NCBI RefSeq assembly: GCF_048771995.1
Contig: NC_133037.1
Coordinates: 191,001-255,000, forward strand
Length of the DNA: 64,000 nucleotides
Direction of reading: 5' to 3'
From: Taeniopygia guttata
Taxonomy: Eukaryota; Chordata; Aves; Passeriformes; Estrildidae
Shown here: in pieces, positions 26,171 through 36,787 of the stretch
Position numbering within the stretch: the stretch's first letter is position 1
Layout: the number at the start of each line of letters is the position of its first letter
The notes under the pieces: generated by a model
What the model saw: only the letters and a program-made list of their open reading frames with translations
The model's database searches: none
Told to the model about the DNA's origin: nothing
Made by a program: the position numbers and the translations under genes

Positions 26171-28524
26171 CCTACCGAATGTTCCTAAAGGAAGTGTCCC
26201 AAAACTGCAAACCAGAGCATCCGGTGACGTACTTAGCCACAAAGGAAGCCCAGGAATCCTACTACTTGCCTCCTGACAAAGAGCTATGTAAATCAACGGT
26301 AGGGCGTTTTTCGTGTCCCCTTTCTGATGCCAGCTTTTGTTTAGTCTGAGCTGGCAGCAGTCCCTTCTCTCACACACTCCCAATCAAATAGAAACAATAG
26401 GAGTGTGTAACCACACTTCGGCTTCGTGTGTTAGGATTACAAGGTCTTGGAGGCTGAGATTTTCTTACGTGGTGATGCTACTTACGCTTGAGTCCTGCCC
26501 ATTAAAGGTGGGCTTTGACTCATCATGCCCTGCACTTCTACCTTCCATATTAAGTCTTTTAAAACCTTTTCAGCACGGATCGTGATGGGGCGAGGAGGTA
26601 AAGAAGCAGCCTGAGGCTCAGTGTCTTCGAAGATTGACGTGCTGTGGTGTCATCCTCCTGGATTTGCTGGAGCCGGATAGTTTCCTGGCGGTGAGGCATA
26701 CCTGTGCCACACAGTGGCACCAGCTGCCTTTGTTGTTCCTTGCTCCTTTTGTCCTTTTGAGGCCAGTGAGCTGTAACTCACTGAGCAGTGAAAGAACGCT
26801 ACAGCGATACACGTGTCTCTAGAAGAACTGCAAGAGCCATGTAGGCGCAGAGCTCTTAGGGAGGTTTCTGTTGGTGTTTCAGTTTTCTGGTTCCTGTTTC
26901 ATGTGCGCGATTTGTCATGAGCGTGTAGGGAGCGGGCAGAAAAGGGGGTGGGTGAAGGATGGGAGACGTGTCAGTCACTAGATGGCACAACAGGCACGTC
27001 TGAGAGCAGCCTGTAAACGCCCTTGGCCGTGCGTTTACAGGCGTTTGCTGTAAAGGTTTTTCTCCTGCCTGTGTGCTGTGAGCCCTGTTGACCCGGGTAG
27101 TCCATCCTCTCTTGCCGTTCCCAGGTAGTAAGAATCAGGTGTGTAAGGAAAAGCGAACTTGTACAGAACAGCAACCCTTTCGTCAATCCTGTCTCTCCAC
27201 AGCGTCAGTAACTGCTCTTTTTCAAAACTAAAGTGCTAAGGATAATTAAAGTGGTAAATAGAACAATTGAAGTGTGGTAGCCTCCTGTTGAGATACAAAC
27301 CATGCAGTGAGGAATGCCTGCAGTGAGTTGTGAGGAGGATGATGGCATGCGGGAGTGTGCACAAGAAATCAAACGCTTCACTGTATCTTCACTTAATTGT
27401 GCTCCTTTGCATGTTCTACATTTGACCACAGATATGAGAACACATCTCACCAAATTAATCTTTTTCAGGTACTGATAAAACACTGTGTAGTGTCAATCAC
27501 TCTTGAAAAGAGAAATTTCATTCAACATTTTTAAAGAAAAATGCCACTTGTTTGCCTGTTTCTGAATATAAGTGGACTTTATCCCTTCCTGAGAAACTCG
27601 TTCCCCATGAAATGACTGCACCTGCTCAATATGATTTGGGTCTTTATGAGGGTATTAGACTTACTGGGAATATTTCAGAGACAATTAGAGAACTGATACT
27701 ACAAAATTATGCCAGATGCAGTGATATGTGGAATGGTATCAATTTGCTCCCAAAGGGAAATTTGAGCTTCTGTGTCTCTTAACAGTTGATGTTGAGCATG
27801 ATCTAGTTTTGTGCTGGTGTAAACAAGAAGACTTTGGCTGCTGTTATTTGGTCAGGCGCATCATGCTTCCCCATACAGAGAGTGTCTGCAAAGTGAAAAC
27901 ATCCAGGTCAGTCTACAGCAATTCAGTTTACAGTGCTTCAAAAATTAATTTGTCTTCATCCAGCTAGTTACAGTAGGAAGAGGTATTTGGGGACAAATTA
28001 AACCTTACTGCAATTCTACAGGTTCTCTTGGAGGCTGCATTTGTATCAGTAATGGCTCACAAGGAATGAATGCAAACAAGCAGTAGCACAGAAGGACTCC
28101 CTCCAGCAGCAAAATCAGACCTGTACTGCCCCATCCTGGCGCTGGGATATAAAAGCTCAGCCGACAAACCCCGTATTTGTTAGGTAACTCCTCTGATGCA
28201 GTCAAGGTCCTTTGCAAACAGTAAGAAAGTAAGTGGTAAAATGTGCTTGTGTGATAACCCTTAACTGTGAAATTTAAGACCTGGTCTGTTGCTAAATTGG
28301 TAATTGCTACTGATGTCCAAGAGGAGAAATTTCAGTGGGCTGAATTTCGGAATACGGCTGAGAAGGGGGGCCCAGTTGGCACTGTAACCATGGCACAGCT
28401 CAATAAGAAATATGTTCCAGTTGGGGTCATCTGTGTTCTTCAACTTCTTGTAATACCTTCAGTACTATTTGGAATGTTTAATAATGGAATTGGACCTCAG
28501 CACAGGCGAGATAAATACAAATGA
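26171..28524 (+). CDS. Unrecognised candidate gene divergent from RBSN, 3 inferred exons, 5' end missing
   Basis: I do not recognise this product. Three open blocks look like exons. 26171-26298 lies between a CTTTCCCAG acceptor and a GTAGGG donor (starting PAYRMFLKEVSQNCK). 27537-27735 contains SLPEKLVPHEMTAPAQYDLG and ISETIRELILQNYARCSDMW. 28322-28524 runs from an AG acceptor to TGA. Phases agree across both junctions (0, then 1), giving about 175 aa. The last block holds one hydrophobic segment (YVPVGVICVLQLLVIPSVLF) followed by a charged tail ending QHRRDKYK, so the protein would be tail-anchored or single-pass. No first exon with a start codon could be fixed; it should lie in or near the CpG island. 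The second acceptor has a weak pyrimidine tract, and no AATAAA was found soon after the stop. It may be a low-expression (for example testis) gene, a lineage-specific gene or a decayed one. The exon joins are inference. Confidence 0.4.
27009..27042. repeat. Perfect 12-bp inverted repeat, 10-nt loop
   Basis: The arms at 27009-27020 (GCCTGTAAACGC) and 27031-27042 are exact reverse complements around a 10-nt spacer. It lies in the first inferred intron of the unrecognised gene. No known element is recognised. Confidence 0.8.
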
Positions 28525-28719
28525 TGCCTGTCTACTTCTCAGGGTATTCAAGTGGAATGTTTTTCACAAACACAGTGGAAAAAAAGGTTTTAAATACCTG
28601 AAATTTAACAGCATTGAGTTCAATATAGACCTTCGAAACAGAGTGTAAGCATAGTGAAAAATCAGACTGTTCTTGGGAAAATCAGAATGTTCTTTGTAAA
28701 TATTCCCTAAACAAAATAG

Positions 28720-29103
28720 TGTCATGGTTTGACGCTGGCACAATGCCAGCGCCCCATGAAAATGCAACCTACCAATCAAATGCTGTGAAATGCGATCGAG
28801 AACAGAGCAAAGCAGGCCAAACTTAATAACAAAGGAAAGACTTTATTACACTACTACTAATAATATAGAGGGGGAAAAAAAAGAAAAAAACCCACACAAA
28901 CTTCAAAATGAAAACCTTCCAAAACATTCCTCCTCCCACCACCCAACTCCAACAAACCACAGCGAGACCCATTTAGATCCTTAATCCAGTTTTCACCCTT
29001 CAATATAATCATTACTGAATCCATCAGGGAAGAGAGGAGTCCCCCTTGCACCACAGACCCCCAGGAGACACAGCTGCCACCTCTTGTGTTTCCATGTCAC
29101 ACA
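28720..29103 (-). mobile_element. Solo LTR of an avian endogenous retrovirus, antisense
   Basis: Read on the minus strand, this block of about 385 bases has the layout of a retroviral LTR. It opens with TGTG(ACATGG), has an AATAAA poly(A) signal in the middle (GTAATAAAGTC) and ends in CCATGACA, with short inverted ends TG...CA. No internal gag, pol or env sequence adjoins it, so it is read as a solitary LTR, a fossil left by recombination. The ends look whole; I could not identify a clear target-site duplication, so the borders are uncertain by a few bases. It sits about 200 bases after the stop of the unrecognised gene. The exact family is not assigned; the terminus resembles LTRs I associate with songbird genomes. 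Confidence 0.5.
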
Positions 29104-32100
29104 TGGCACTAAATTCAATTTCATAATTTAATGATAGTTTTTTTTAAATTAATTTCAAATTTCCTAATATTGAAATGGGTAGCACAAAACTCAACTGATG
29201 ATGTTAATGATCTTTGATTTTAATTTATCAGAGAAGATGTTTTTGTTTGTTTGTTTAGGTGGATCTAGCCTAAAATTTCCTGTATTTTTCATTTTGTTCA
29301 GAGAACTAAAATTGTTGCTGTTCATTTTACCAAAGCTCATATATTCAATATATTCAAGTTACTTATATTAAACATTTTGATACATAACAAATCTGTTTAA
29401 TTAGTCTGTGTAGATAGGATAGAAGCTACATTTCCATGCCAAATCTATGGTATTTACTGTGTTTGCAATCTCATCAATCCAAATGGTTTGTAAGAGCAGC
29501 AGCTGACTATTTATTGAGACCCTTTTATCTGATTTGTTGATTAACTGCTTTGGTACCTGCAAACCAGTCATCATCTCAAGTTTGTTTGGTCCCTTAACAC
29601 TGCTGAATAATCTGTCATATTGGTCCTGAGTGCCATGGAGTGGCAGCACTTACATAAAGTATGTAAATTATAAAGAGGAGAAATGGGAGGATTCAGAATT
29701 CCTTTGCATTTACATTTAATTTAATGATTTAACTGTAAGAACCACGATGCCTGGATTCCATTCAGGGCTCATTTCAAATGTCAAGTACACCACATTTGGG
29801 TGCTGTCTCTTCTAGCCTCTCGTCTTCTCTTTTGTCTACAGACTTGTGCAGTAACCAATGCCCTTCTTGAAGACGGCATGTCTAAAAGCAATAAGTAGAA
29901 TACCCCCACCAGTTGGTATTTGACAGGGAATGATTTATGATTTTTTTGTAGGGTTGTTGTTGCTCTCTTTTTCAGCACCATTTGCTTGTTCAAAGAGATT
30001 ACTTTTTGTCTTGACTGTTTTGGCTCAGAAAACCCTTCATAAATTCTTACTATATTTTTCATTTGTCTTGACTTTTCTCCTCTTCTTCTTGTTTTTTCAC
30101 AAAGCTTTTTCAGACACTCCACACAGTACCAGCTTCAAAATCAAGAGGGAATTTAAGGTGGAAACATATGATTCTCTGTGAAAATTATTTTAAATCAGCA
30201 ATCATATTTCAGGCAGACTCTTCAGATCACTTCCCCTAGTTGTCTGAGTTGTAACCTAACATTTTTCCCTATACTAATCAGTCTGTGCTGCATCATATGA
30301 ATTACCTGCATTATAGAGAGAAGATGGCAATGAACTAGCTATGGCATGTTGGATCCTCGTTTACCTACATTCCATTTAGTAGGAGTATTTGTGCAATCTA
30401 TGAGTCCAGATTCCCCCTCTTTCCAATGCATATGAACAGGAAGAAAGTGAGGAAATGTTAGCTGTGAGAAAGGTGTTACTTCAGCCCAACCCCTCTGTGA
30501 CATACTGCTGTCTTGTCAGGATCACTGGCTGTCAGTTTAACCCACAGTGTCTGAAATAAGTTCAAGAGCTGATTTCACCTTTTGTCTGGGATCATTCCAT
30601 TGTATTGGTATCTGACATGCCCCATCTCTATCAGAAACAGGTATCCTGCTCTAGCATACCAATACAATTTATGATCTAGTAACACTCCTTCAGCCAGTGT
30701 TCCTTCCATCTTGTGGAAGCAGACAAGGTCAATTGGCTGGTATCTGACAAATGTCCTCTCCTTGGTTTCCTTCTTAGTACTTTTAAGCTGTATTGGTGTC
30801 ATCAAGGAAACAAAGCACAAATGTCTACACAGAGGTCTAAAAGTAGTCTTAAGGCAGGTACATTAGCTCATTTTTCTCAAGGAGTTTCCCATCTGGTTTT
30901 ATTGAAGGTCTCTGTGTCCAGCCTTTCCTCATTACCCTGCAGGGGTGTTCATGCTGTTCTTGGCAGAAGGGGAAGTGAGGCTTCTGCACTCCCATGCTGA
31001 TAGTCCACATACCCATTCCCTAGAATCAAAAGGATTTCCCTAGCTTCATTTTTTGTGTCATGTCTCTGTACAATTAGACCTCACACAGTCTCATCCCTCT
31101 TGCATTCTCCCTTTGACTTCTTTCAGTCATATTTTTTACTTACAACGATGTCCTGACCTGACCAATGCTTTAAAGTTGCAGCTGACCATTTAATGTTAAC
31201 TGAGTTACCAGGGAAGCAGCGATTCTACTTCAGCTGTGGTGATGATGCTGTTTTCAAACTTTCTTCAACTAATGAGCCATTATAAGTAGTAATAACGGTG
31301 TTTGTTGGGGCCACATGTCCCTTGGAAACACTCAGCCCATGCTAATTACAATGGCTCAGCAAAGAGGTCAAGGCTCAAAAATGTGTGGGAGGGGGCATTG
31401 AACAGTAATGGTGAGAGGTGTTGAAAATAGTTGCAGGGAATGTTAATTATACAGCTGCTTCACCTGAACTTTCTCCACCATTAAAAGCAAAACTAATTTT
31501 GAAGACACTTGCAAAATCTCTGCTTTATGAATCAAGCTCCCTTATGTCTCAATAACTGGTAATAATACCCAGATATATGAAACTGCAGTGGAATCAACAA
31601 AGAACTCATCTGTGCAAGGTGGGTTTAGTCTTAATTAAAGCTAGAAATAAGATTTTGTGTGACTGTGCTGCCACATTAGAGCCATTGCACAGCTTTGCTC
31701 TGTGGATTTAATTCAGATTCTGCGGATTTTGCTACTGACTTCCATGACCTTTGGACCAAGCCTGCTTCTGGTTTGTTCTCATTCCTGAAGAGCCCCAGTC
31801 AGTCTGACAGACAGATAGTGCACTTCCTCAGGGACCAGAGTAACTAACTGTAAGTCCTGGTTTTGCAGTTGTCACAGTGTGAGTGACAGAGCAAAGCTAG
31901 TTACTTGTGGATGTTTGCATATTAAATTATCTTAAGTTCTAATAAAAAGTGACAGTGAGGGGAAGGTATACAATAAAAATTATGAGAGAGAGATGTGCAA
32001 TTAACTAATTCTTACATTATGACTAAACAGTGTATATATATCTGAGTTGTTAACATTGCTAAGATATTGCACTATATTTACTATTCAAAGAAGCATAGCA

Positions 32101-33060
32101 TTATAGGATAAAAGCTGGCTATTTTCTACTTAGTTTCTCAGCCAAACTTCAGAGCCAAAAAGCTTTTAAGGTGTAGATAAATCTGACAAATACTTAACTT
32201 TTAACTTGTGCTTGTGTGTGTGCTTCATAGTCACAAAAGTGTGAAATCCCTTGTAGCAGTCAATGCTCTGAGAATGATGTCTGTAGGAGAAAGAGTGTAC
32301 TTGCAAGTTAGTATGTCTGCAACACTGCAGAAAACAGGTTAATGTGGATCAGCCTGTGAGCATCTAACTTCAGTGAAACTTGTGAGATGGTTAATTATTT
32401 TTCTTCAGGATAGCTAAACTGATTTCTGCAAAGCTGACTTCTGTAACTGAGGAGGAGTTCCAAGTCAGCTAATGTGTCTCAATAATAATGAGAATGAATA
32501 TTGATGGAAAGTATACTTATTTGTTCATAAAAGTAACATTGTAGCAAAATATTGGTGTGCTATAACCTCTCCAAACGTACAAGAAGTGATATGAGTAACC
32601 CAGTGTGCTCAGTAAACGCATATCAATTGCAAAAATCAGTAAATCTATTGTTTAGACCTACAAATAGGAAATCAGCTTCTCATCAAGTTCCCTGTGAAGT
32701 GGGTGACACGACTGATGTGAATTTAGCACAGATGCATAATTATGTGTGTCATACAGGTGGAATATTTTAAGGGAGTCTCTCATCCTTCCACTTCAGTAAT
32801 GAAATAATTTTAAGTACAAGCATGTGCTGACCACCACCATGCAAAGAGATTGTACACAGAAAAATACCCTTTAATGTTATTTTATTTCGCTTGAGTTGGT
32901 TGTATGTTTTTCACAGTATTGCAGTGTGTTTGCACAACCAATAAGGACACAAGAGTTGACTATTCTTGTTTATTGAATAATTCATATCAAATAAACACTT
33001 TTGGAAGTCTGACCACAGAAAGTAAAAGCATTCCTTTGAGAGGAGAGAAATCAGAAATCC
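29104..33060. other. Gene-free AT-rich interval between the LTR and TRH
   Basis: About 4 kb in which I find no coding exon, RNA gene or clear transposon. The short frames on either strand are chance length. One perfect inverted repeat (30599-30668) is listed separately. Confidence 0.55.
30599..30668. repeat. Perfect 13-bp inverted repeat, 44-nt spacer
   Basis: The arms at 30599-30611 (ATTGTATTGGTAT) and 30656-30668 are exact reverse complements separated by 44 bases. This could be a cruciform-forming site, or the ends of a tiny decayed non-autonomous DNA element. No flanking duplication was seen. Confidence 0.7.
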
Positions 33061-33069
33061 TCACTGGAA

Positions 33070-33855
33070 GGGAAGGATCTCTTCTTGCTTTATTATTACA
33101 TATCTGAGGGGAAGGCATGATTTCAAGTGGCATGACTGAACTGTGGACACACCAGGGTGGGAGTTCTTGTGTGGGCTGTACACAGTCAGAGGGGACACAA
33201 AGTGTGCTTGAGATGTTCAGGGATGCATTAACCATTTGCACTCTTTAGCCTTTTAGGTGAGCAGGGTTTTCCTGTGCCAGTTCCAAGACAAATTATGAAG
33301 TCATTCACTTATTTTGTTCCAGTTGAAACTGTTCCTGTCTCTTTATAGTGCTTACTGTCTGGGCAGATTGTAGTGTACAAGGACTCAAGTGTCCAGAATG
33401 TTATCATTTAGAACTGAAAACCTGCTCTATTTAATTTTGAAACAATTGGCATATGTTCTTTTTTCTTCCTCACTATTTACTGATTTCACTGATGTGAGAG
33501 GAAACCATATAATTATTCTACTTCAGTAGCGTCAGAACAGAAATTTAAGAGCCTGTTTTAGTAATTTAGGAACACATAGTTGGATTATTTTTGGGTCTGG
33601 ACTCCTAAGAAAATAAGCACTCTTCCTAAAGTGGGGGAATTTAAGATTCTCTGTACTTGCCTGTTCCATTCAGATGGGTCCTTTAGTTCCTTTGCTTTAA
33701 GTGTATGACAAAGCCATTAACTTGGATGGGAACATTAACACACTGAAAGGTAGGTGCAGAGGTCAGCAGCAGGAAGCCAAAAAGGAGTGAACTGAATGTT
33801 TTGGTGATCTGGCAGTTTACTTCACCAAATGCAAGTGCTAGACAAAATTATTTTC
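33070..33855 (-). terminator. TRH: TRH 3' UTR with poly(A) signals
   Basis: On the minus strand after the TRH stop, an AATAAA hexamer lies at 33094-33089 and a second at about 32974-32969. The first gives a 3' UTR of roughly 0.8 kb. The frames within it are chance length. Confidence 0.55.
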
Positions 33856-35497
33856 TCATTCCTCTGTTTCACTTTCCCATGCTGATCTCTTCCCTGGGTG
33901 CTGACGCTTTTCTTCTACCCTGTCTCTGCTAACATCTTCTACTAAATCAAGCAACAAGCTGCCTTTATGACAAGTGAATGACTCCTGAAAGTTGCAGGGA
34001 CCTGTGTCATCTGAGCGGTCAAAATTCCAGTGCCTTTTTCCAGGATGCTGGCGTTTCTCACCGTATACATCTACCTCATAATTCCAGCCTCTTTTGCTAG
34101 GATGCTGGTGCTTGAACATCAGATATCTTCTGCCTAGATGTTCTCTTTTGGATAACTCATTCATGTAGGTTAGCTGTGCCCTAGGGCTGTATGCAAACTG
34201 ATCCAACAGTGACTTTATGCCGGGAGGCTGTTGCCTTTTCAGCTCCAGATAGACATCAAGGTCATCTTCCATCTCCCTTTTTCCTGGATGCTGCCTCTTC
34301 TGAATGTCTCCATAAAATGTCTCTTCCTCAACATCTCTTTTTCCAGGATGCTGTCTCTTCTTCAGGTTATTTAGGTACTTTTCCCCAGGGTGTTGTCTTT
34401 TGGAAAGCCGTTGTAGCAGAGGGGCATTCAATTCTGTACAAGGAAAAGAATAAGGTTAATAAAACCCCATAAACCTCCCTAAAGAAGTTGTATTAGGAAT
34501 TTGTGGAGCAGGATCTTAATCTGTTGCTTTTTGAAAGCCAGCTCAGTATTTTTGAAAGCCAACTCAAGTCATAACACTATTAGTATCTCTTACTCATTCT
34601 TAGGCTCTTTTTAATATTTCAGCACTGGGATCAACACAACCAATTCTCAGCATTGATGTGAAGAGGGAGGATGACTATTCCTGTGGGCACTTGGGGCCAG
34701 CTCGTCTTCCACTCTGGAAGGGCCCAGTGCTCCTGTTTGCTGGCAGGCACCTCTGTGCTGTTTCTTGCAATCTCTGAGTCTGATCTTCTGCTGCTGTGAC
34801 TACTGGTAGCAGAGCATCTACAGGGTGGGAGGTGCAGACACTGGAGCAGTCTCTAGCATTTACAGCTGTGGAAAAAGCCCACCTCTTTTCCGGGGGTAGG
34901 AACCAGTGGATTCAGGCAGTAGGTGGATGGCAGCACCCCCATCTCAAATTTACATTAGTACAGGGTCCACAGCTGCAGAATGTCCTTCATGGGTCCTCTT
35001 AGAGCTTTCCTAGGGAAGTACCTGCTGAACGAGCAGGTTTTCTGTGACAGGCTTCTACCTTTTTATTATGCAGCAGCTGCTTAATGATAGTGCAGCCTTT
35101 CCTGAGCAAAGAGATCTTAGAGAAGAAAGCATCTGTGAAGAACTGTCTGTCAGTGTATTGTGGCAGCCCTCTTATCCTTCCCTTCCCCTTAGTTCCAGTG
35201 CTAAGTATGGACATTAAGACCTGGAAATCATACCTTGGGTCTAATGATCTCAGTCAAGTGCTATGCCATCACCAAATGGGTGTCCCCAGTGAGATAGATA
35301 CCTTTATTAATCTCTTCTTCCTTTTCAGCTTTCTTGAGGACAGACTGAAGAATGAGGCTTTCAGATCTTTGAAGGGTGTCATCCAGGGGAACTTTTCCCA
35401 TGTTCTCACTCTCCTCTGGAAGGAGATGTCCCCCGTTGAAGCAAACACCACACGAGGTCAAGCAGAGGAGTAGCAGTGGCAGCTGGATGGATGACAT
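33856..35497 (-). CDS. TRH: TRH, pro-thyrotropin-releasing hormone precursor, complete
   Basis: Two coding exons, 35497-35302 and 34433-33856 (GT-AG, phase 1), give 257 aa; the chicken precursor is about 260 aa. It is secreted from hypothalamic neurons and cleaved at dibasic sites; each QHPG unit becomes the tripeptide pGlu-His-Pro-amide that releases TSH (and in birds also growth hormone). Residues 1 to about 20 (SSIQLPLLLLCLTSCGVC) form a signal peptide. Perfect KRQHPGKR units have their Q at residues 93, 113, 194 and 243. A fifth, at 79, reads KRQHPGEK and lacks the dibasic exit. Degenerate units are KRQQPPGIK (about 133), KREHLGRR (163) and KHQHPSKR (175). Spacer peptides are acidic. The start is the only ATG giving a signal peptide. 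Excision would use PC1/PC2, carboxypeptidase E, PAM and glutaminyl cyclase; these are family knowledge. Confidence 0.97.
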
Positions 35498-36648
35498 TGT
35501 GGGACAGGGGTTCCTGCAACTTCCATTGGACAGAGAACAACAGGAGAGGAAGATGGAACAAGTAAACCTAGCAATAACAGCAATATTTCCAGACACTGAA
35601 AAACAAATATGGCATCACTGCAGGGATTGAAATCTCTTACGGTCTTTCCTCATCTCTGTTAGTAACCTCTCAGTTTGTTTTTATTCTTCAAAGCATCTCA
35701 ATTCTTCATAATTAAAACCAGGTAGTTGCTAATTTTTCTGGCAGAATAAATATGGTATGAACTTCCTGAGGCACAGGTGATTCTGAAAAACTGATTTTGC
35801 TCTGCTTTCTGCCAAGAGGCAAATATAATTTCCCCCTTGAACTCTGTATGCACAAGATATAGACATTTATACCTGCTATCTCCATCAGTCAATTCACTTT
35901 GCTAAGAGTTAATTTAAAAATTATACTGAGATTAGCAGCACTTCCATTTTACCTTTAGTTAAAGCCAAATCTAAATAATCCACTAGTTTTTTGCTATCTT
36001 TTTCTATGCATTTAAAGTAGCCAGATGCCTGGGTATTTGTCAGCCTAAGAAGACAGCTATGCTCTGTTTGGCAGGGAGATTTCTTGCATGGAAAGAAATG
36101 AGGGAAGTACCTTATATTTTTTTCAGAGACATAATCATAATTGTATCCTCTGTTACCTCTTGCCCAGATGCCAAGTGTTTTCCTATTTCTTCTAGCTAGT
36201 ACCGAATTCCTAACATGCTTACGGATTTATTTAAAGTAAGCAGAGTTTCTACAGTAGAATGGAATACATCTTTAATACTACTATAGCAGTCATTTAGCTT
36301 AATTATATCTTCAGAACATAAAAGAAATGCACAATTTTATGAAGATCCACAAATTTCCCAAATAGAAAATGAGTTCATTATCTTATTTTACTGGCAGGTT
36401 TTATCAGTTCTGATGAAATCCTTGAGTAACAGCCCTGAGAACATCACCTAGGCAATTTGACTCAGAGCAATCTTTAGACAGAAAGGTAGAATCTGCTAAA
36501 AAGGAAATTATTTGATAAATTACCTGATTTGTAGTTTCAGATTTTTGCTTGATGCATCTGCCAAGTCCTTTAGAGCTATTTGTGCACCTGAGCTTCAGTT
36601 GCCCTTTTGCTGCAGGCACATGGAGTATCCAACAGAAGCGTTGCTGTG
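35498..36648 (-). other. TRH: TRH 5' UTR: non-coding exon 1 and start of exon 2
   Basis: Exon 1 is inferred from about 36648, just below the TATA box, to a donor at 36588 (GCTCAG then GTGCAC). Exon 2 then probably begins at 35595 after a good acceptor (TATTTGTTTTTCAG). A closer AG at about 35513 is an alternative. This matches the three-exon layout known for TRH, with a non-coding first exon. Confidence 0.6.
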
Positions 36649-36674
36649 TGCTCTCTGCACAGCTCACGTCTCTG

Positions 36675-36682
36675 TACTTATA
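36675..36682 (-). promoter_or_regulatory. TRH: TATA box of TRH
   Basis: The minus strand reads CACTATAAGTACAG, a good TATA element, about 30 bases before the inferred transcription start. A GACGTGAG motif, resembling a half cyclic-AMP response element, follows within 20 bases. A TATA-driven, non-CpG promoter fits a tightly regulated neuropeptide gene. Confidence 0.7.
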
Positions 36683-36742
36683 GTGTACTGCCTCTGAACC
36701 CTTTATGCAAACAGCTCAGAGGTAATTTAGGGGATATGATGT

Positions 36743-36746
<4 letters not shown>

Positions 36747-36784
<38 letters not shown>
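36747..36784. repeat. Homopolymer run of 38 T
   Basis: An uninterrupted run of 38 T (poly-A on the TRH sense strand) lies 65 bases upstream of the TRH TATA box. Its length may reflect slippage or assembly error. No retroposed sequence is recognised on either side. Confidence 0.95.

Positions 36785-36787
<3 letters not shown>

Noticed and set aside
30100-30180. A possible CR1 LINE 3' end (ATGATTCTCTG-like)
   Set aside because: Only a weak resemblance to the ATTCTATGATTCT tail repeat of CR1, with no LINE body next to it.
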